Part shown: positions 43,241 through 52,682 of the stretch, one piece after another
How the letters are laid out: each line of letters begins with the position of its first letter
Numbering within the stretch: position 1 is the stretch's first letter
NCBI GenBank assembly: GCA_017484135.1
Contig: JAFUTQ010000070.1
Location: 1-64,000 of the forward strand
DNA length: 64,000 nt
Source: Lachnospiraceae bacterium
GTDB lineage: Bacteria; Bacillota; Clostridia; Lachnospirales; Lachnospiraceae
Direction: 5' to 3'
The notes under the pieces: model-generated
What the model was told of the DNA's origin: nothing
The model's input: the letters and a program-made list of their open reading frames with translations, nothing else
Database searches by the model: none
Translations under genes and position numbers: made by a program

Positions 43241-44836
43241 ATGTTTGAATGTCCAAGTTGCGGAGGCGAGCTGAGATTTGACATATCGTCACAGAGTATG
43301 CTTTGCGCCTACTGCAAGGAAACCTATGATCCAAAGGTCATCGACAAGGATGAGGATGCACAGGAGCAGCAGGTGTTTGATGCAACCGTATTTACCTGTC
43401 CGCAGTGCGGCGGGGAAATACTCAGCACAGATAACGAAGCTACATCGTTTTGCAGCTTCTGCGGTGCGGCAACCATTTTGAGTGCGCGGATCAGTAAGGA
43501 GCGCAGACCCAATTACATTATTCCGTTTCAGATCACAAAGGAAGATTGTAAAGAGGCTTATCGCAGGATGATGAAGGGAGCAATTTTTGCACCCAAGGAA
43601 TTAAAGGATCCGGATTCCATTGATCAGTTTCGGGGAATTTATATGCCCTATTGGGTGTATTTCATGCGACAGGAAGGGGATCTGAATCTTAAGGGAAGTA
43701 AGAGCTACCGAAGCGGGAATTACAGGATCACGGAGTATTACGATGTGAGTGGCGAGCTGGATGCCTATTATAAGGGCTTGTCCTATGATGCATCTTCTTC
43801 TTTTGCAGATAATATCAGTGAAAGCATTGCACCCTATGATGTAAAGGGCATGAATCAGTTTATGCCATCCTATCTGGCAGGATTTTATGCGGATACCGCC
43901 GATGTGGAGAAGGAACTCTATCTGGAGGAGGCTACGGAAATAGCCAACGATGCCACGCTGAAAGCACTTAGGAAGGTGCCGGAATTACAAAAGGCAGGTG
44001 TCAGTCTGCCCTCCGGAAGTGCAGACCAGGTATTACATACAGAGTGCAAAAATATCGACAGCGCCGTGTTCCCGGTCTGGTTTTTATCCTACCGGAAAAA
44101 TGACCGTGTGGCTTATGCCACGGTCAACGGACAGACGGGCAAGGTGGCATCGGATCTTCCGGTGGATACTAAAAAATATCTTTTGGGCTCCCTGCTTTTG
44201 ACAGTTCCGATTTTCCTCCTGTTGAATCTGTTTTTTACGGTAACACCCAATACAGCCATGCTTTTGACCTCTTGTCTGGCATTTGCTGCGTTGGCGATTC
44301 ATATCCGGGAGCTGCGGCAGATCGGGCGGGTAGAGTTGTATCTTGACAACAAGGGCTACCGGTCAAAGATGGGAGATAGCGGAGACGCAGATACCTCTTT
44401 GTTTGAGAAGAAACAAAAACAAAAAAAACGTAAGAGGCACTCTCTGGGGCTCACGATATTTTTTGCGATTTTTATTTGCACATTTTTGGAGCCGTTTTTC
44501 GCATTCTTTTTTGTATTTACAGCTTCGGTCACATGGATTGTAAATTTGGTCTTGTTGGTAATTGCAATTGTACTGAGCGTGAGTGGATTCCGGATGAGTC
44601 GTAACATCCCGGATATCGCCACGGTACCGGGATTTCTGGGCTCGCTGGTTGCAATCATTATCATGACAGGTGTGTCCATCTGGAATCCGGTTCAGGACAG
44701 CATCTATTACGGAGCAATCATTCTCGCGTTTGTGGCAGTTGTATTCACGCTGGTCAGTCTGATCCATGCTTACAATATACAGGCAACCAGACCGCTGCCC
44801 CAGTTTAACAAAAGAGGAGGTGAGGAAAATGCATAA
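43241..44836 (+). CDS. Zinc-ribbon membrane protein
   Basis: 531 residues from ATG 43241 (GGGAGG eight bases upstream; ATG 43235 is too close). The N-terminus holds zinc ribbons: CPSCGGELRF...CAYCKETY and CPQCGGEI...CSFCGA. The middle (FRGIYMPYWVYFMRQEG, then AVFPVWFLSYRKNDRVAYATVNGQTGKV) resembles the cytosolic domain of proteins annotated as DNA-helicase PriA-like or TFIIB-like zinc-ribbon proteins. Membrane segments occur in two blocks after residue 305. It overlaps the TPM gene by 8 bases. Function unknown. Confidence 0.75.
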   Translation: MFECPSCGGELRFDISSQSMLCAYCKETYDPKVIDKDEDAQEQQVFDATVFTCPQCGGEILSTDNEATSFCSFCGAATILSARISKERRPNYIIPFQITKEDCKEAYRRMMKGAIFAPKELKDPDSIDQFRGIYMPYWVYFMRQEGDLNLKGSKSYRSGNYRITEYYDVSGELDAYYKGLSYDASSSFADNISESIAPYDVKGMNQFMPSYLAGFYADTADVEKELYLEEATEIANDATLKALRKVPELQKAGVSLPSGSADQVLHTECKNIDSAVFPVWFLSYRKNDRVAYATVNGQTGKVASDLPVDTKKYLLGSLLLTVPIFLLLNLFFTVTPNTAMLLTSCLAFAALAIHIRELRQIGRVELYLDNKGYRSKMGDSGDADTSLFEKKQKQKKRKRHSLGLTIFFAIFICTFLEPFFAFFFVFTASVTWIVNLVLLVIAIVLSVSGFRMSRNIPDIATVPGFLGSLVAIIIMTGVSIWNPVQDSIYYGAIILAFVAVVFTLVSLIHAYNIQATRPLPQFNKRGGEENA

Positions 44837-45656
44837 GCAGAATAAAAAAATAAAAAGATACATATCAGGCATTTTTCTCAGCCTGCTTTTGACCGTAGGT
44901 GTGACGCTTCCCTGCCGCGCAGAGAGTGCCTATATCAATCCGGATACAGGATACCGGGTTGTGGTGGAGGATGATGCAGAGCTTCTTTCCGAGGCAGAAT
45001 TATCCTCGCTGAGTGATGAAATGCGTCAGATTACGGAATATGGAAATGTTCTGTTTAAGACGACCAACGAGAATCCGTCCTACGGTTCCTCGGCAACGAG
45101 TCAGTATGCAAAAAGTGCATTGGAGAATGAGTTTGGAACATCAGTCAGTGCTACGATCTTTCTGATCGATATGGATCAAAGGGAAATCTATATTTACAGC
45201 ACAGGCGCAATTAACAAGATCGTTACAAAAAGCAAAGCAATCACGATTACGGATAATGTATATACCTATGCGTCCAGACAGGATTATTACGGATGTGCTT
45301 CCAATGCCTTTCACCAGATGGCCACCATTCTGGACGGCGGCCGGATTGCCCAGCCGATGAAATATGGCAGTAACCTGCTTCTGGCACTGACGCTTGCCAT
45401 GATCATCAACTATATCATTGTAAAGGCTGTTTCCAGGTCAAAGAAGCCGGATCGCAACGAATTGCTGGAGGGAGCCTTTACACAGTGTAAGGTACATAAT
45501 CCGAAGGCGGTTATGACGAGGAAAAATAAGGTTTATGATCCGCCAAGCTCATCCGGAGGAAGTAGTGGCAGCAGTAGCAGTGGCAGCAGTTTCAGCGGCG
45601 GCGGAGGTGGCGGAAGCAGTCACAGCAGCGGAAGCGGCGGAGGACATCGGTTCTGA
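44829..45656 (+). CDS. TPM-domain membrane protein with Gly/Ser-rich tail
   Basis: 275 residues from ATG 44829; AGGAGGTGAGGA upstream. Signal segment, then a TPM (YgcG-type) domain: VVEDDAELLSEAELSSLSDEMRQITEYGNVLFKTT and ATIFLIDMDQREIYIYSTG. One membrane helix near residue 185, then a Gly/Ser/His-rich tail ending GSGGGHRF as in YgcG relatives. Operon with the zinc-ribbon protein and the potassium channel; a role in membrane or lipid homeostasis is suggested by other TPM loci, but unproven here. Confidence 0.82.
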   Translation: MHKQNKKIKRYISGIFLSLLLTVGVTLPCRAESAYINPDTGYRVVVEDDAELLSEAELSSLSDEMRQITEYGNVLFKTTNENPSYGSSATSQYAKSALENEFGTSVSATIFLIDMDQREIYIYSTGAINKIVTKSKAITITDNVYTYASRQDYYGCASNAFHQMATILDGGRIAQPMKYGSNLLLALTLAMIINYIIVKAVSRSKKPDRNELLEGAFTQCKVHNPKAVMTRKNKVYDPPSSSGGSSGSSSSGSSFSGGGGGGSSHSSGSGGGHRF

Positions 45657-46618
45657 TGAAAAGTAAGAAGATCAAAAAGAGAGTGTTTGACATTATTCAG
45701 ATCGGGGAGAAAGAGGATTTGCCCAGCAGGATTTTTGACATTGGGATTGCAGTCGTGATCCTGCTGAACATCCTCTGCATGTTTTTGGATACCTTTGAGA
45801 GCCTGGCATACATCCGGCCGATATTGCACAACGTGGAGATGGTTACCATTGTCATTTTCTGCGTGGAATATATTGTGCGGATCTGGACAGCGGATCTTTT
45901 ATATCCGCAGAAAACGGCAATGCGTGCAAGAATACGGTTTCTTTATTCCTATGAAGGAATCGTAGACTTGTTGACGGTTTTGCCGTTTTTCTTTCTCAGT
46001 GGGTTTGTTGTATTTCGCATGCTTCGGGTGGTACGGATTCTTCACCTGTTTCGGATCAATTCACAATATGATTCTTTCCGTGTTATAACCACGGTACTGT
46101 ATGAAAAGAGAAATCAGCTTTTGTCCTCAATTTTTATTATTATCGTGCTGATGCTGGGCAGTTCTTTATGCATGTACAGTGCGGAGAATGCCGTCCAGCC
46201 GGAACTGTTTGCCAATGCCTTTTCCGGAATCTGGTGGTCGGTGTCCACGGTACTGACGGTAGGCTACGGGGACATCTATCCGGTAACGGTTCTCGGAAAG
46301 TGTATGGCGATTTGTATTGCGTTTCTTGGAGTAGGTGCGGTCGCAATTCCAACCGGTATCATCTCGGCGGGGTTTGTGGAACGATACACCAGAGAGACTG
46401 CTTTATCGACGGAGCACTTGGACGTGGAAGAAATCGGGGAGGTCGTTATCACAGCGGGTAGTCCCTGTTGTGACCGCTGTATTGCGGACATCTACAAGGA
46501 ATTGAACTTAAAGGTCTATCTTGTGTTTCGGGATAATATGAGCATTATCGCCACGAATGATCTGATCGTGCGGGAAAATGATCTGATGATCGTGCAGGCA
46601 GTGAATATCAAAAAATAA
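45656..46618 (+). CDS. Voltage-type K+ channel with TrkA-C-like domain
   Basis: 320 residues, start overlapping the TPM stop (ATGA context). Six membrane helices; an Arg-bearing S4-like segment (FRMLRVVRILHLFRI) and the pore SVSTVLTVGYGDIYPVT with the TVGYGD filter. The C-terminal 65 residues (KVYLVFRDNMSIIATNDLIVRENDLMIVQAVN) resemble TrkA-C/RCK ligand-binding domains. It should conduct K+ across the membrane, gated by voltage or a small ligand. Just 13 bases separate it from the ABC exporter genes. Confidence 0.93.
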   Translation: MKSKKIKKRVFDIIQIGEKEDLPSRIFDIGIAVVILLNILCMFLDTFESLAYIRPILHNVEMVTIVIFCVEYIVRIWTADLLYPQKTAMRARIRFLYSYEGIVDLLTVLPFFFLSGFVVFRMLRVVRILHLFRINSQYDSFRVITTVLYEKRNQLLSSIFIIIVLMLGSSLCMYSAENAVQPELFANAFSGIWWSVSTVLTVGYGDIYPVTVLGKCMAICIAFLGVGAVAIPTGIISAGFVERYTRETALSTEHLDVEEIGEVVITAGSPCCDRCIADIYKELNLKVYLVFRDNMSIIATNDLIVRENDLMIVQAVNIKK

Positions 46619-46631
46619 GGAGTTAAAAAAC

Positions 46632-48968
46632 ATGGCACAGATATTTAAGAATATAGGGAAATACTGGTATTTTGTGATCCTCATCTTTGTGCTGCTTCTG
46701 GCACAGGCATATGGGGATCTGTCATTGCCACAGTATACCTCAGATATCATAGATACCGGGATACAGAACAAAGGGATTGCGCATGTTCTGCCGGAGAAGC
46801 TTGTGTCAGAGGAGTATGAGTATGCGATCCTCTTTATGACAGAGGAAGAAAAGGCAGCCTTTGCAGAGAGCTATGAGCGGAGCGGAGAAATCTATCAGCG
46901 GGTAATAAAAGAAAAGAAGGAACTGGAGGAGCTGGATGATAAGCTGGTGCTTCCGATCGTCATCAATTATCAGATGGAGGCAGTGGAAGCGGACACATTT
47001 AAGAAACAGCTCTGGGAGAATGGGCAGATCAGCGATGCACTTTCCGCATACGGGGTTACGGAGGAAGCGTTCTATGAGATGTCGGTTGAGGACATCGGAA
47101 CGCTCATCCGTATGGATATCCATTCTTATGAAAAAGATATTGAGGATACAGACGGAAATGTAGCACCCACAGAGGTTATCGATATGCGTTCGCTGTACCG
47201 GACGATGGCGGATTCCGGCATCATGGACCGTACGGCTTTGGACAGCGCAAGAGCAAAATTCACGGAAATGTCGGAAACCATAGGAAGTTCCACGCTGAAA
47301 TCCATGGGGATTGCCTGGGCAGTGGAAAGAGAGGCTGAGGCAGGAATCGATATCGATCAGAAGCAGAAGGATTATCTCTGGGCGTCCTGTTTTCGCATGA
47401 TAGGTATGGCGTTTTTGATTGCGGTGGCAGTCATTCTGGTTTCCTATTTTGCGGCCGTAGTCGGAGGACGGGTCGGCAGAGATCTGCGGGAGACCGTTTT
47501 TTCAAAAGTGCTTTCCTTCTCGGGAGCGGAGATGGATCGGTTTTCCACCGCGTCGCTGATTACGAGAAATACAAATGATATCCAGCAGGTTCAGCTGGTA
47601 AGTACCTTGTTTTTAAGAATGCTTTTGTATGCGCCGATCCTTGGCATCGGCGGAGTGATTAAGGTATATCAGACCGGGGCAAATATGGGCTGGGTCATTG
47701 CACTGGCAGTGGTTGTGGTAATCGGACTGGTAGGACTCCTGATGTCTGCGACGCATAAGAAATTCCGGCTGATGCAAAAACAGGTGGATGCGATCAATCT
47801 GGTAGCGCGAGAGATGCTCACCGGAATCAGTGTGATCAGAGCCTTTGGCAGAGAAACACAAAGTGAGGAGCGGTTCGACAAGGCAAACAGAGATCTCACC
47901 GGGACGCAGCTCTTTGTAAACCGGGTCATGAGCTTTATGATGCCGGGGATGATGCTGATCATGTATATGATAAATATCCTGATCATGTGGACGGCGGCAC
48001 ACAGAATTGACGATGGCATCATGCAGGTTGGAACCATGACGGCATTTCTTACGTATGCGATGCAGATCATCATGAGCTTTCTCATGTTGTCCATGATGTC
48101 CATCATGCTTCCAAGAGCGGGGGCGGCAGCAGAGCGGATCCATGAGATCGTCACAACCGAGTCTTCCATACAGGATGCAGAGGATGCCGGAAGCATGGGC
48201 AAGGCAGAGGGTGTTGTCCGCTTTGAAAAGGTTCATTTCCGTTATCCCCATGCGGAGGAGGATGTGTTAAATGATATCAGCTTTACCGCAGAGCCGGGAA
48301 AGACAACGGCGATCATCGGAAGCACCGGCTGCGGAAAATCAACCCTGGTAAATCTGATCCCGAGGCTGTATGATGTGACCGGAGGCAGCATCACCATTGA
48401 CGGAGCAGACATCAGGGAGCTCAAGCTGAAGGAATTGAGAGCTTGTATCGGCTTTGTTCCGCAGAAGGCAGTGCTTTTTTCCGGAACGATAGCAAGCAAT
48501 CTGCGGTTTGGTAAACGTGAGGCGACCGGGGAGGAAATCGCCGAGGCGGTCGAAATTGCGCAGGCTGCGGAATTTATCGAAGCCAAGAGCGAGAAATATG
48601 AAAGCCCGATTGCAGAGGGAGGAAGCAATGTTTCCGGGGGACAGAAGCAGAGACTTGCGATCGCCCGGGCGATTGCAAAGGATCCGAAAATCTATGTCTT
48701 CGACGACAGCTTTTCTGCGTTGGATATGAAGACGGACGCGGCGCTTCGAAAGGCCATCAAAGAGAAGTCTAAAAACAGTACGGTGATCATCGTCGCACAG
48801 AGAATCAGCACGATCTTACATGCAGATCAGATTCTTGTGCTGGATGATGGTAAGATTGTTGGAATGGGAACCCATAAAGAGCTTCTCGAAAGCTGCGAGG
48901 AGTATCTGGAGATCGCAAAATCCCAGTTGTCGGAAAAAGAAATCGAGAGTACAAGGAGGGATCGGTAA
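46632..48968 (+). CDS. ABC exporter subunit, large, with degenerate ATP site
   Basis: 778 residues. N-terminal six-helix exporter domain with an unusual insertion of about 170 residues between TM1 and TM2 (charged, extracytoplasmic). NBD: Walker A GSTGCGKST, signature VSGGQKQR, Walker B IYVFDDSFSALD, in which the catalytic Glu is replaced by Asp. Together with the partner this gives one degenerate and one active site, as in TM287/288 and BmrCD. It overlaps the partner gene by one base. Confidence 0.93.
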   Translation: MAQIFKNIGKYWYFVILIFVLLLAQAYGDLSLPQYTSDIIDTGIQNKGIAHVLPEKLVSEEYEYAILFMTEEEKAAFAESYERSGEIYQRVIKEKKELEELDDKLVLPIVINYQMEAVEADTFKKQLWENGQISDALSAYGVTEEAFYEMSVEDIGTLIRMDIHSYEKDIEDTDGNVAPTEVIDMRSLYRTMADSGIMDRTALDSARAKFTEMSETIGSSTLKSMGIAWAVEREAEAGIDIDQKQKDYLWASCFRMIGMAFLIAVAVILVSYFAAVVGGRVGRDLRETVFSKVLSFSGAEMDRFSTASLITRNTNDIQQVQLVSTLFLRMLLYAPILGIGGVIKVYQTGANMGWVIALAVVVVIGLVGLLMSATHKKFRLMQKQVDAINLVAREMLTGISVIRAFGRETQSEERFDKANRDLTGTQLFVNRVMSFMMPGMMLIMYMINILIMWTAAHRIDDGIMQVGTMTAFLTYAMQIIMSFLMLSMMSIMLPRAGAAAERIHEIVTTESSIQDAEDAGSMGKAEGVVRFEKVHFRYPHAEEDVLNDISFTAEPGKTTAIIGSTGCGKSTLVNLIPRLYDVTGGSITIDGADIRELKLKELRACIGFVPQKAVLFSGTIASNLRFGKREATGEEIAEAVEIAQAAEFIEAKSEKYESPIAEGGSNVSGGQKQRLAIARAIAKDPKIYVFDDSFSALDMKTDAALRKAIKEKSKNSTVIIVAQRISTILHADQILVLDDGKIVGMGTHKELLESCEEYLEIAKSQLSEKEIESTRRDR

Positions 48969-50830
48969 TGAGTGCGAAAAACGAAGATCTGAAAAAGATT
49001 ACAAAAAGACGGATGCCTCAGGGCGGACCGCCCGGAATGATGCCCGGCGAAAAGGCAAAAAACTTTAAGGGCGCCGTAAAAGATCTGGTTAAGTATATGG
49101 GCAAAGATAAATACAAGGTGGTCATCGTTATGGTGTGCGCGGCGCTCTCTACCGTATTTACGGTTGTGGGGCCCAAGATTATGGGAAAAGCCACGACGGA
49201 GCTTGCTACCGGACTGATGAAAAAGATTTCTCAGACGGGAGGGATTGACTTCGACTATATTGCCCGAATCCTTTTGCTCACACTGGGTCTCTATCTGTTA
49301 AGCGGGGTTTTTACCTTTGTACAGGGATGGCTGATGACGGGAGTGACGCAGCGGCTCTGCTATCGGATGAGACGGGAGATTTCTGAGAAAATAAACCGTA
49401 TGCCGATGAAATACTTTGAGAGCCGTACCTATGGAGAGGTGCTTTCAAGGATCACGAATGACGTGGATACACTCGGCATGTCGCTGAATCAGAGTGTTAC
49501 AACGCTGATTACCTCTGTTGCAACACTGGTGGGCATTGCCATCATGATGCTGAGCATCTCGCCGCTGATGACGCTGATCGCGATTGTCATTCTCCCGGTT
49601 TCGGCGGCGCTGCTCGGATTTATCATGAAGCACTCGCAGAAATACTTTAAGCAGCAGCAGGAATATCTGGGACATGTCAACGGACAGGTAGAGGAGGTGT
49701 TCGGCGGACACAATATTATCAAAACCTTCAACAAGGAGGAGGAAACGCTCGAGACCTTCCGGGAAACAAACAATATCCTTTACACCACGGCAGTGAAGTC
49801 CCAGTTTTACTCAGGGCTTATGATGCCGATCATGATGTTTGTCGGAAACCTGGGTTATGCAGGGGTTGCGATCTCAGGAGGAATCCTTGCAATCAGGGGA
49901 GTCATTACGATTGGAGACATTCAGGCATTTATCCAGTATGTCAAGCAGTTTACCCAGCCCATCAGCCAGGTTGCGCAGGTGATGAATCAGATGCAGTCTA
50001 TGGCAGCAGCCGCGGAGCGTGTGTTTGAATTTCTCGGAGAGGAGGAAGAGGTTCAGATCATTGAGGATCCGGTACAGCTTCAGGAGGTTCGCGGAGAGGT
50101 CGCGTTCGATCATGTGAAGTTTGGCTATGATCCGGATAAGATCATTATTCATGACTTTTCCAGAAAGGTAGAGCCCGGGCAGACGATTGCGATCGTAGGA
50201 CCCACGGGAGCCGGCAAAACCACGATGGTTAAGTTGCTGATGCGATTTTATGACGTAAATGATGGCGCGATTACAGTGGACGGACATAACGTGAAAAGCT
50301 TCAACCGCAGGGAGCTTCGGTCTGCCTTTGGAATGGTGCTGCAGGATGCATGGCTCTTTAAGGGCTCCATCATGGAGAATATAAGATTTGGCCGTCAGGA
50401 TGCAACAGATGAGGAGGTCATTGCAGCAGCGAAAAAGGCACATGCCCATCATTTTATTTCCAGACTGCCGGAAGGCTACCGCTTTGAACTGAGCGAGGAT
50501 GCCACAAATATTTCTCAGGGACAGAGACAGCTTCTCACCATAGCCAGAGCGCTGCTTGCGGATTGCCCGATTTTGATTTTAGACGAGGCGACCTCCAGCG
50601 TAGATACGAGAACAGAGGCCAGGATCCAGCGCGGCATGTATAACCTCACGAAGGGAAGAACCAGCTTTGTGATCGCACATCGCCTCTCAACCATTCGGGA
50701 TGCGGACTGTATTCTGGTGATGAAGGACGGAGATATCGTAGAGAGCGGAACGCATGCGGAGCTTCTGGAAAAAGACGGATTCTATGCGGAGCTGTACAAC
50801 AGTCAGTTTGCGGAGGAAAATGCCGGGTAA
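48968..50830 (+). CDS. ABC exporter subunit with canonical ATP site
   Basis: 620 residues. Six-helix exporter domain after a basic, Gly/Pro-rich N-terminus (RRMPQGGPPGMMPGEKAK). NBD: Walker A GPTGAGKTT, signature ISQGQRQ (second residue altered, as in the TM288 type), Walker B ILILDEATSSVD with the catalytic Glu intact. Partner of the preceding gene; a drug or lipid exporter. Its last 11 bases overlap the Hsp70-like gene. Confidence 0.93.
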   Translation: MSAKNEDLKKITKRRMPQGGPPGMMPGEKAKNFKGAVKDLVKYMGKDKYKVVIVMVCAALSTVFTVVGPKIMGKATTELATGLMKKISQTGGIDFDYIARILLLTLGLYLLSGVFTFVQGWLMTGVTQRLCYRMRREISEKINRMPMKYFESRTYGEVLSRITNDVDTLGMSLNQSVTTLITSVATLVGIAIMMLSISPLMTLIAIVILPVSAALLGFIMKHSQKYFKQQQEYLGHVNGQVEEVFGGHNIIKTFNKEEETLETFRETNNILYTTAVKSQFYSGLMMPIMMFVGNLGYAGVAISGGILAIRGVITIGDIQAFIQYVKQFTQPISQVAQVMNQMQSMAAAAERVFEFLGEEEEVQIIEDPVQLQEVRGEVAFDHVKFGYDPDKIIIHDFSRKVEPGQTIAIVGPTGAGKTTMVKLLMRFYDVNDGAITVDGHNVKSFNRRELRSAFGMVLQDAWLFKGSIMENIRFGRQDATDEEVIAAAKKAHAHHFISRLPEGYRFELSEDATNISQGQRQLLTIARALLADCPILILDEATSSVDTRTEARIQRGMYNLTKGRTSFVIAHRLSTIRDADCILVMKDGDIVESGTHAELLEKDGFYAELYNSQFAEENAG

Positions 50831-51623
50831 TTTTATTTCCGAATTATTTCACAGGGATCTTGTGTGCGGGAGTGATGCACAGGTATTGGTTGCCAAGGGG
50901 ATTGGCTATTATGTGGGGATCAAGCAGCGTGAGGAAGGAATCGGGGAGATTGTGATGACGGATGTATGCCCGTTCTCCCTCGGAACAGGAGTGATCAGGG
51001 ACAATGATCCCAGTCTGATCATGAATGTTCTCATCAAGAGGAACAGCAAGCTCCCAAAGAGTGTCACCGAGCGTTATTTCCCGGTCAGCGCCTCGCAGGA
51101 TCGCGTGGAGTTCGACATCTATCAGGGAGAGCATTATCATGCGGAGGACAATCAGAAGCTGGGAGAGTTTGAAATACGGATTCCCCAAGGGGGTCCCATG
51201 GCGCAAAAGGAAATCAAGGTCACCATGGCGTATGATATCAATGGGATCTTGTATGTGCAGGCGGAAAACGCAGAGGGGCGAAAGGTGGATTATATCGTTG
51301 ACGGGCAGAGAGGGATGACTCCTGCACAGATCAGGGAAATGTCAAGAGCGCTTCTGGAGAAAAGCTATCTTCCCAGAGAGGCCGAGGAATGTACCTATCT
51401 TTTGGAGTGCGCAATGCATTTGTATGAGCAGGCAAATGACGATAATCGCAATTTCCTTGAGGAATGTATCGCGCAACTCGTCTACGCAAAGAGCTTAGAC
51501 GGAAATGTGCAGAGCATTAAAATTGTCCGGGAGTGTAAAAAGATGCTGGAGGCATATATGGCGGCGGATGCGGAGGATCCGTTCGAGCAGGGGGAGCATG
51601 GGGAGACAGAAATTTGGGGCTAA
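50820..51623 (+). pseudogene. Headless Hsp70 (DnaK-like) C-terminal fragment
   Basis: 267 residues if started at ATG 50820, which has GGAGGA upstream inside the exporter gene. The sequence begins where an Hsp70 ATPase domain ends (SDAQVLVAKGIGYYVGI) and continues into the substrate-binding domain (MTDVCPFSLGTGVIRDND, then LGEFEIRIPQGG and GILYVQAENAEGRK) and a helical lid. The N-terminal ATPase domain of about 330 residues is missing. It may be an inactive fragment or an ATP-independent peptide binder coupled to the exporter. I lean to a fragment joined by deletion. Confidence 0.65.
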
Positions 51624-51629
51624 AATAGG

Positions 51630-51657
51630 TTGTATTTATCCTATTTATGCGTATAAT
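51630..51657 (+). promoter_or_regulatory. Promoter of the phd/doc module
   Basis: TTGTAT (51630-51635) and TATAAT (51652-51657) with a 16-bp spacer, 30 bases before the antitoxin start. The inverted ATAGG/CCTAT around 51626-51643 could be the antitoxin operator. Confidence 0.6.
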
Positions 51658-51688
51658 ATAAGTAAAAGAAATACAGGAGGTTTGACTC

Positions 51689-51931
51689 ATGAATGTAAAC
51701 ACAAAGAATCTCGTATCTATTACCGAAGCCAATCAAAACTTCTCTCGTGTTGCCCGTATGGTCGATGAAAACGGTTCTGTTGTTATACTCAAGAACAATT
51801 CCCCGCGCTATCTTCTGATTGAGTTCGGACAGGCAGAGAAGGAACAGATTGCAGAGGACGAAGACCTGCTGGCAATTTCCAAGCGTCTGATTGAAATAAA
51901 TCGAGATGCATATGAGGTACTTGCCAAATGA
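51689..51931 (+). CDS. phd: Phd/YefM-family antitoxin
   Basis: 80 residues; AGGAGG lies upstream. VSITEANQNFSRVARMVDENGSVVILKNNSPRYLLIEF is the Phd DNA-binding beta-alpha fold; the C-terminal helix (DEDLLAISKRLIEINRDAYEVLAK) would cover the toxin active site. It overlaps the Doc-type toxin gene by four bases. Confidence 0.9.
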   Translation: MNVNTKNLVSITEANQNFSRVARMVDENGSVVILKNNSPRYLLIEFGQAEKEQIAEDEDLLAISKRLIEINRDAYEVLAK

Positions 51932-52305
51932 TCATTCTTTCTAAAGAACAAATCATCAAGCTACACGCTCAACTGATTGAAGAAACAGGTGGTTCTGACG
52001 GTATCCGTGACGAGAACCTGCTTGAATCTGCATTAGCTGCACCGTTTCAGACATTCGGAGATGAGGATGCATTTCCTTCTCTGCAGCAAAAAGCTGCACG
52101 ACTTGGTTATGGGCTTATAAAGAATCATGCCTTTGTTGATGGGAACAAACGAATCGGCACACATGTAATGCTGATATTCCTTGCATTAAATAAAATAGAG
52201 CTTGACTATGCACAGCAGGAACTATCAGATATCATTCTCAAAGTTGCCGCTGATAAATGTTCCTTTGAGGATTTAATAAAATGGATACTTGAACATCAGA
52301 TATGA
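51928..52305 (+). CDS. doc: Doc-type Fic-domain toxin
   Basis: 125 residues. KNHAFVDGNKRIG is the Fic/Doc motif HxFxDGNKR. Doc proteins phosphorylate EF-Tu on Thr382 and block translation, released when Phd is degraded. The length fits Doc. A weak terminator follows. Confidence 0.92.
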   Translation: MIILSKEQIIKLHAQLIEETGGSDGIRDENLLESALAAPFQTFGDEDAFPSLQQKAARLGYGLIKNHAFVDGNKRIGTHVMLIFLALNKIELDYAQQELSDIILKVAADKCSFEDLIKWILEHQI

Positions 52306-52307
52306 TA

Positions 52308-52333
52308 AAAGCCGTCGCATCAATGGCGGCTTT
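52308..52333 (+). terminator. Weak terminator after doc
   Basis: AAAGCCG (52308-52314) pairs with CGGCTTT (52327-52333), 12-base loop, then CAT. It is short and lacks a T tract, so termination may be partial; the next plus-strand gene is about 760 bp away. Confidence 0.4.
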
Positions 52334-52409
52334 CATAACTTCCAAGCCCTTATTGCGGGACAGGTCTAAAAGTCAGAGGGCAAGGCGGAAAGGTTTGAAA
52401 AACGAATTT

Positions 52410-52682
52410 TTAGAAAAGATCTGAATGTGAGCCTGATCGAAAAAGAAACAGTTCCAAAGCATCATCATCGACCCTGTAAACTAATAACCAGTCAGGCTCG
52501 ATATGACACTCGCGGAATCCCTTGTACTCACCGGTGAGATTGTGATCCCGATATTTTTTATCGAGTTTTTTCTGAGAGGCAAGAGTATTTACAACCACCT
52601 TTAAAAGTTCAATATTGAGACCACGTTTTCTTGCGAGTTTCAGATCTTTTTTGAATTGGTTGGAGGAGACTATTTTAAGCAT
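52410..52682 (-). CDS. yafQ: YafQ/RelE-family mRNA interferase toxin
   Basis: 90 residues from ATG 52682 (the frame extends 42 bases upstream into the antitoxin). FKKDLKLARKRGLNIELLKVVVNTL, HNLTGEYKGFRECHIEPDWLLVYRVDDDALELFLFRSGSHSDLF: the conserved His and Tyr/Arg positions of YafQ are present. It cuts mRNA on the ribosome. The gene overlaps its antitoxin by 8 bases. Confidence 0.9.
   Translation of the reverse strand: MLKIVSSNQFKKDLKLARKRGLNIELLKVVVNTLASQKKLDKKYRDHNLTGEYKGFRECHIEPDWLLVYRVDDDALELFLFRSGSHSDLF

Noticed and set aside
45541-45655. Tandem DNA repeat at the end of the TPM gene
   Set aside because: It is a Gly/Ser-rich coding tail common to YgcG-like proteins, not a regular DNA repeat.
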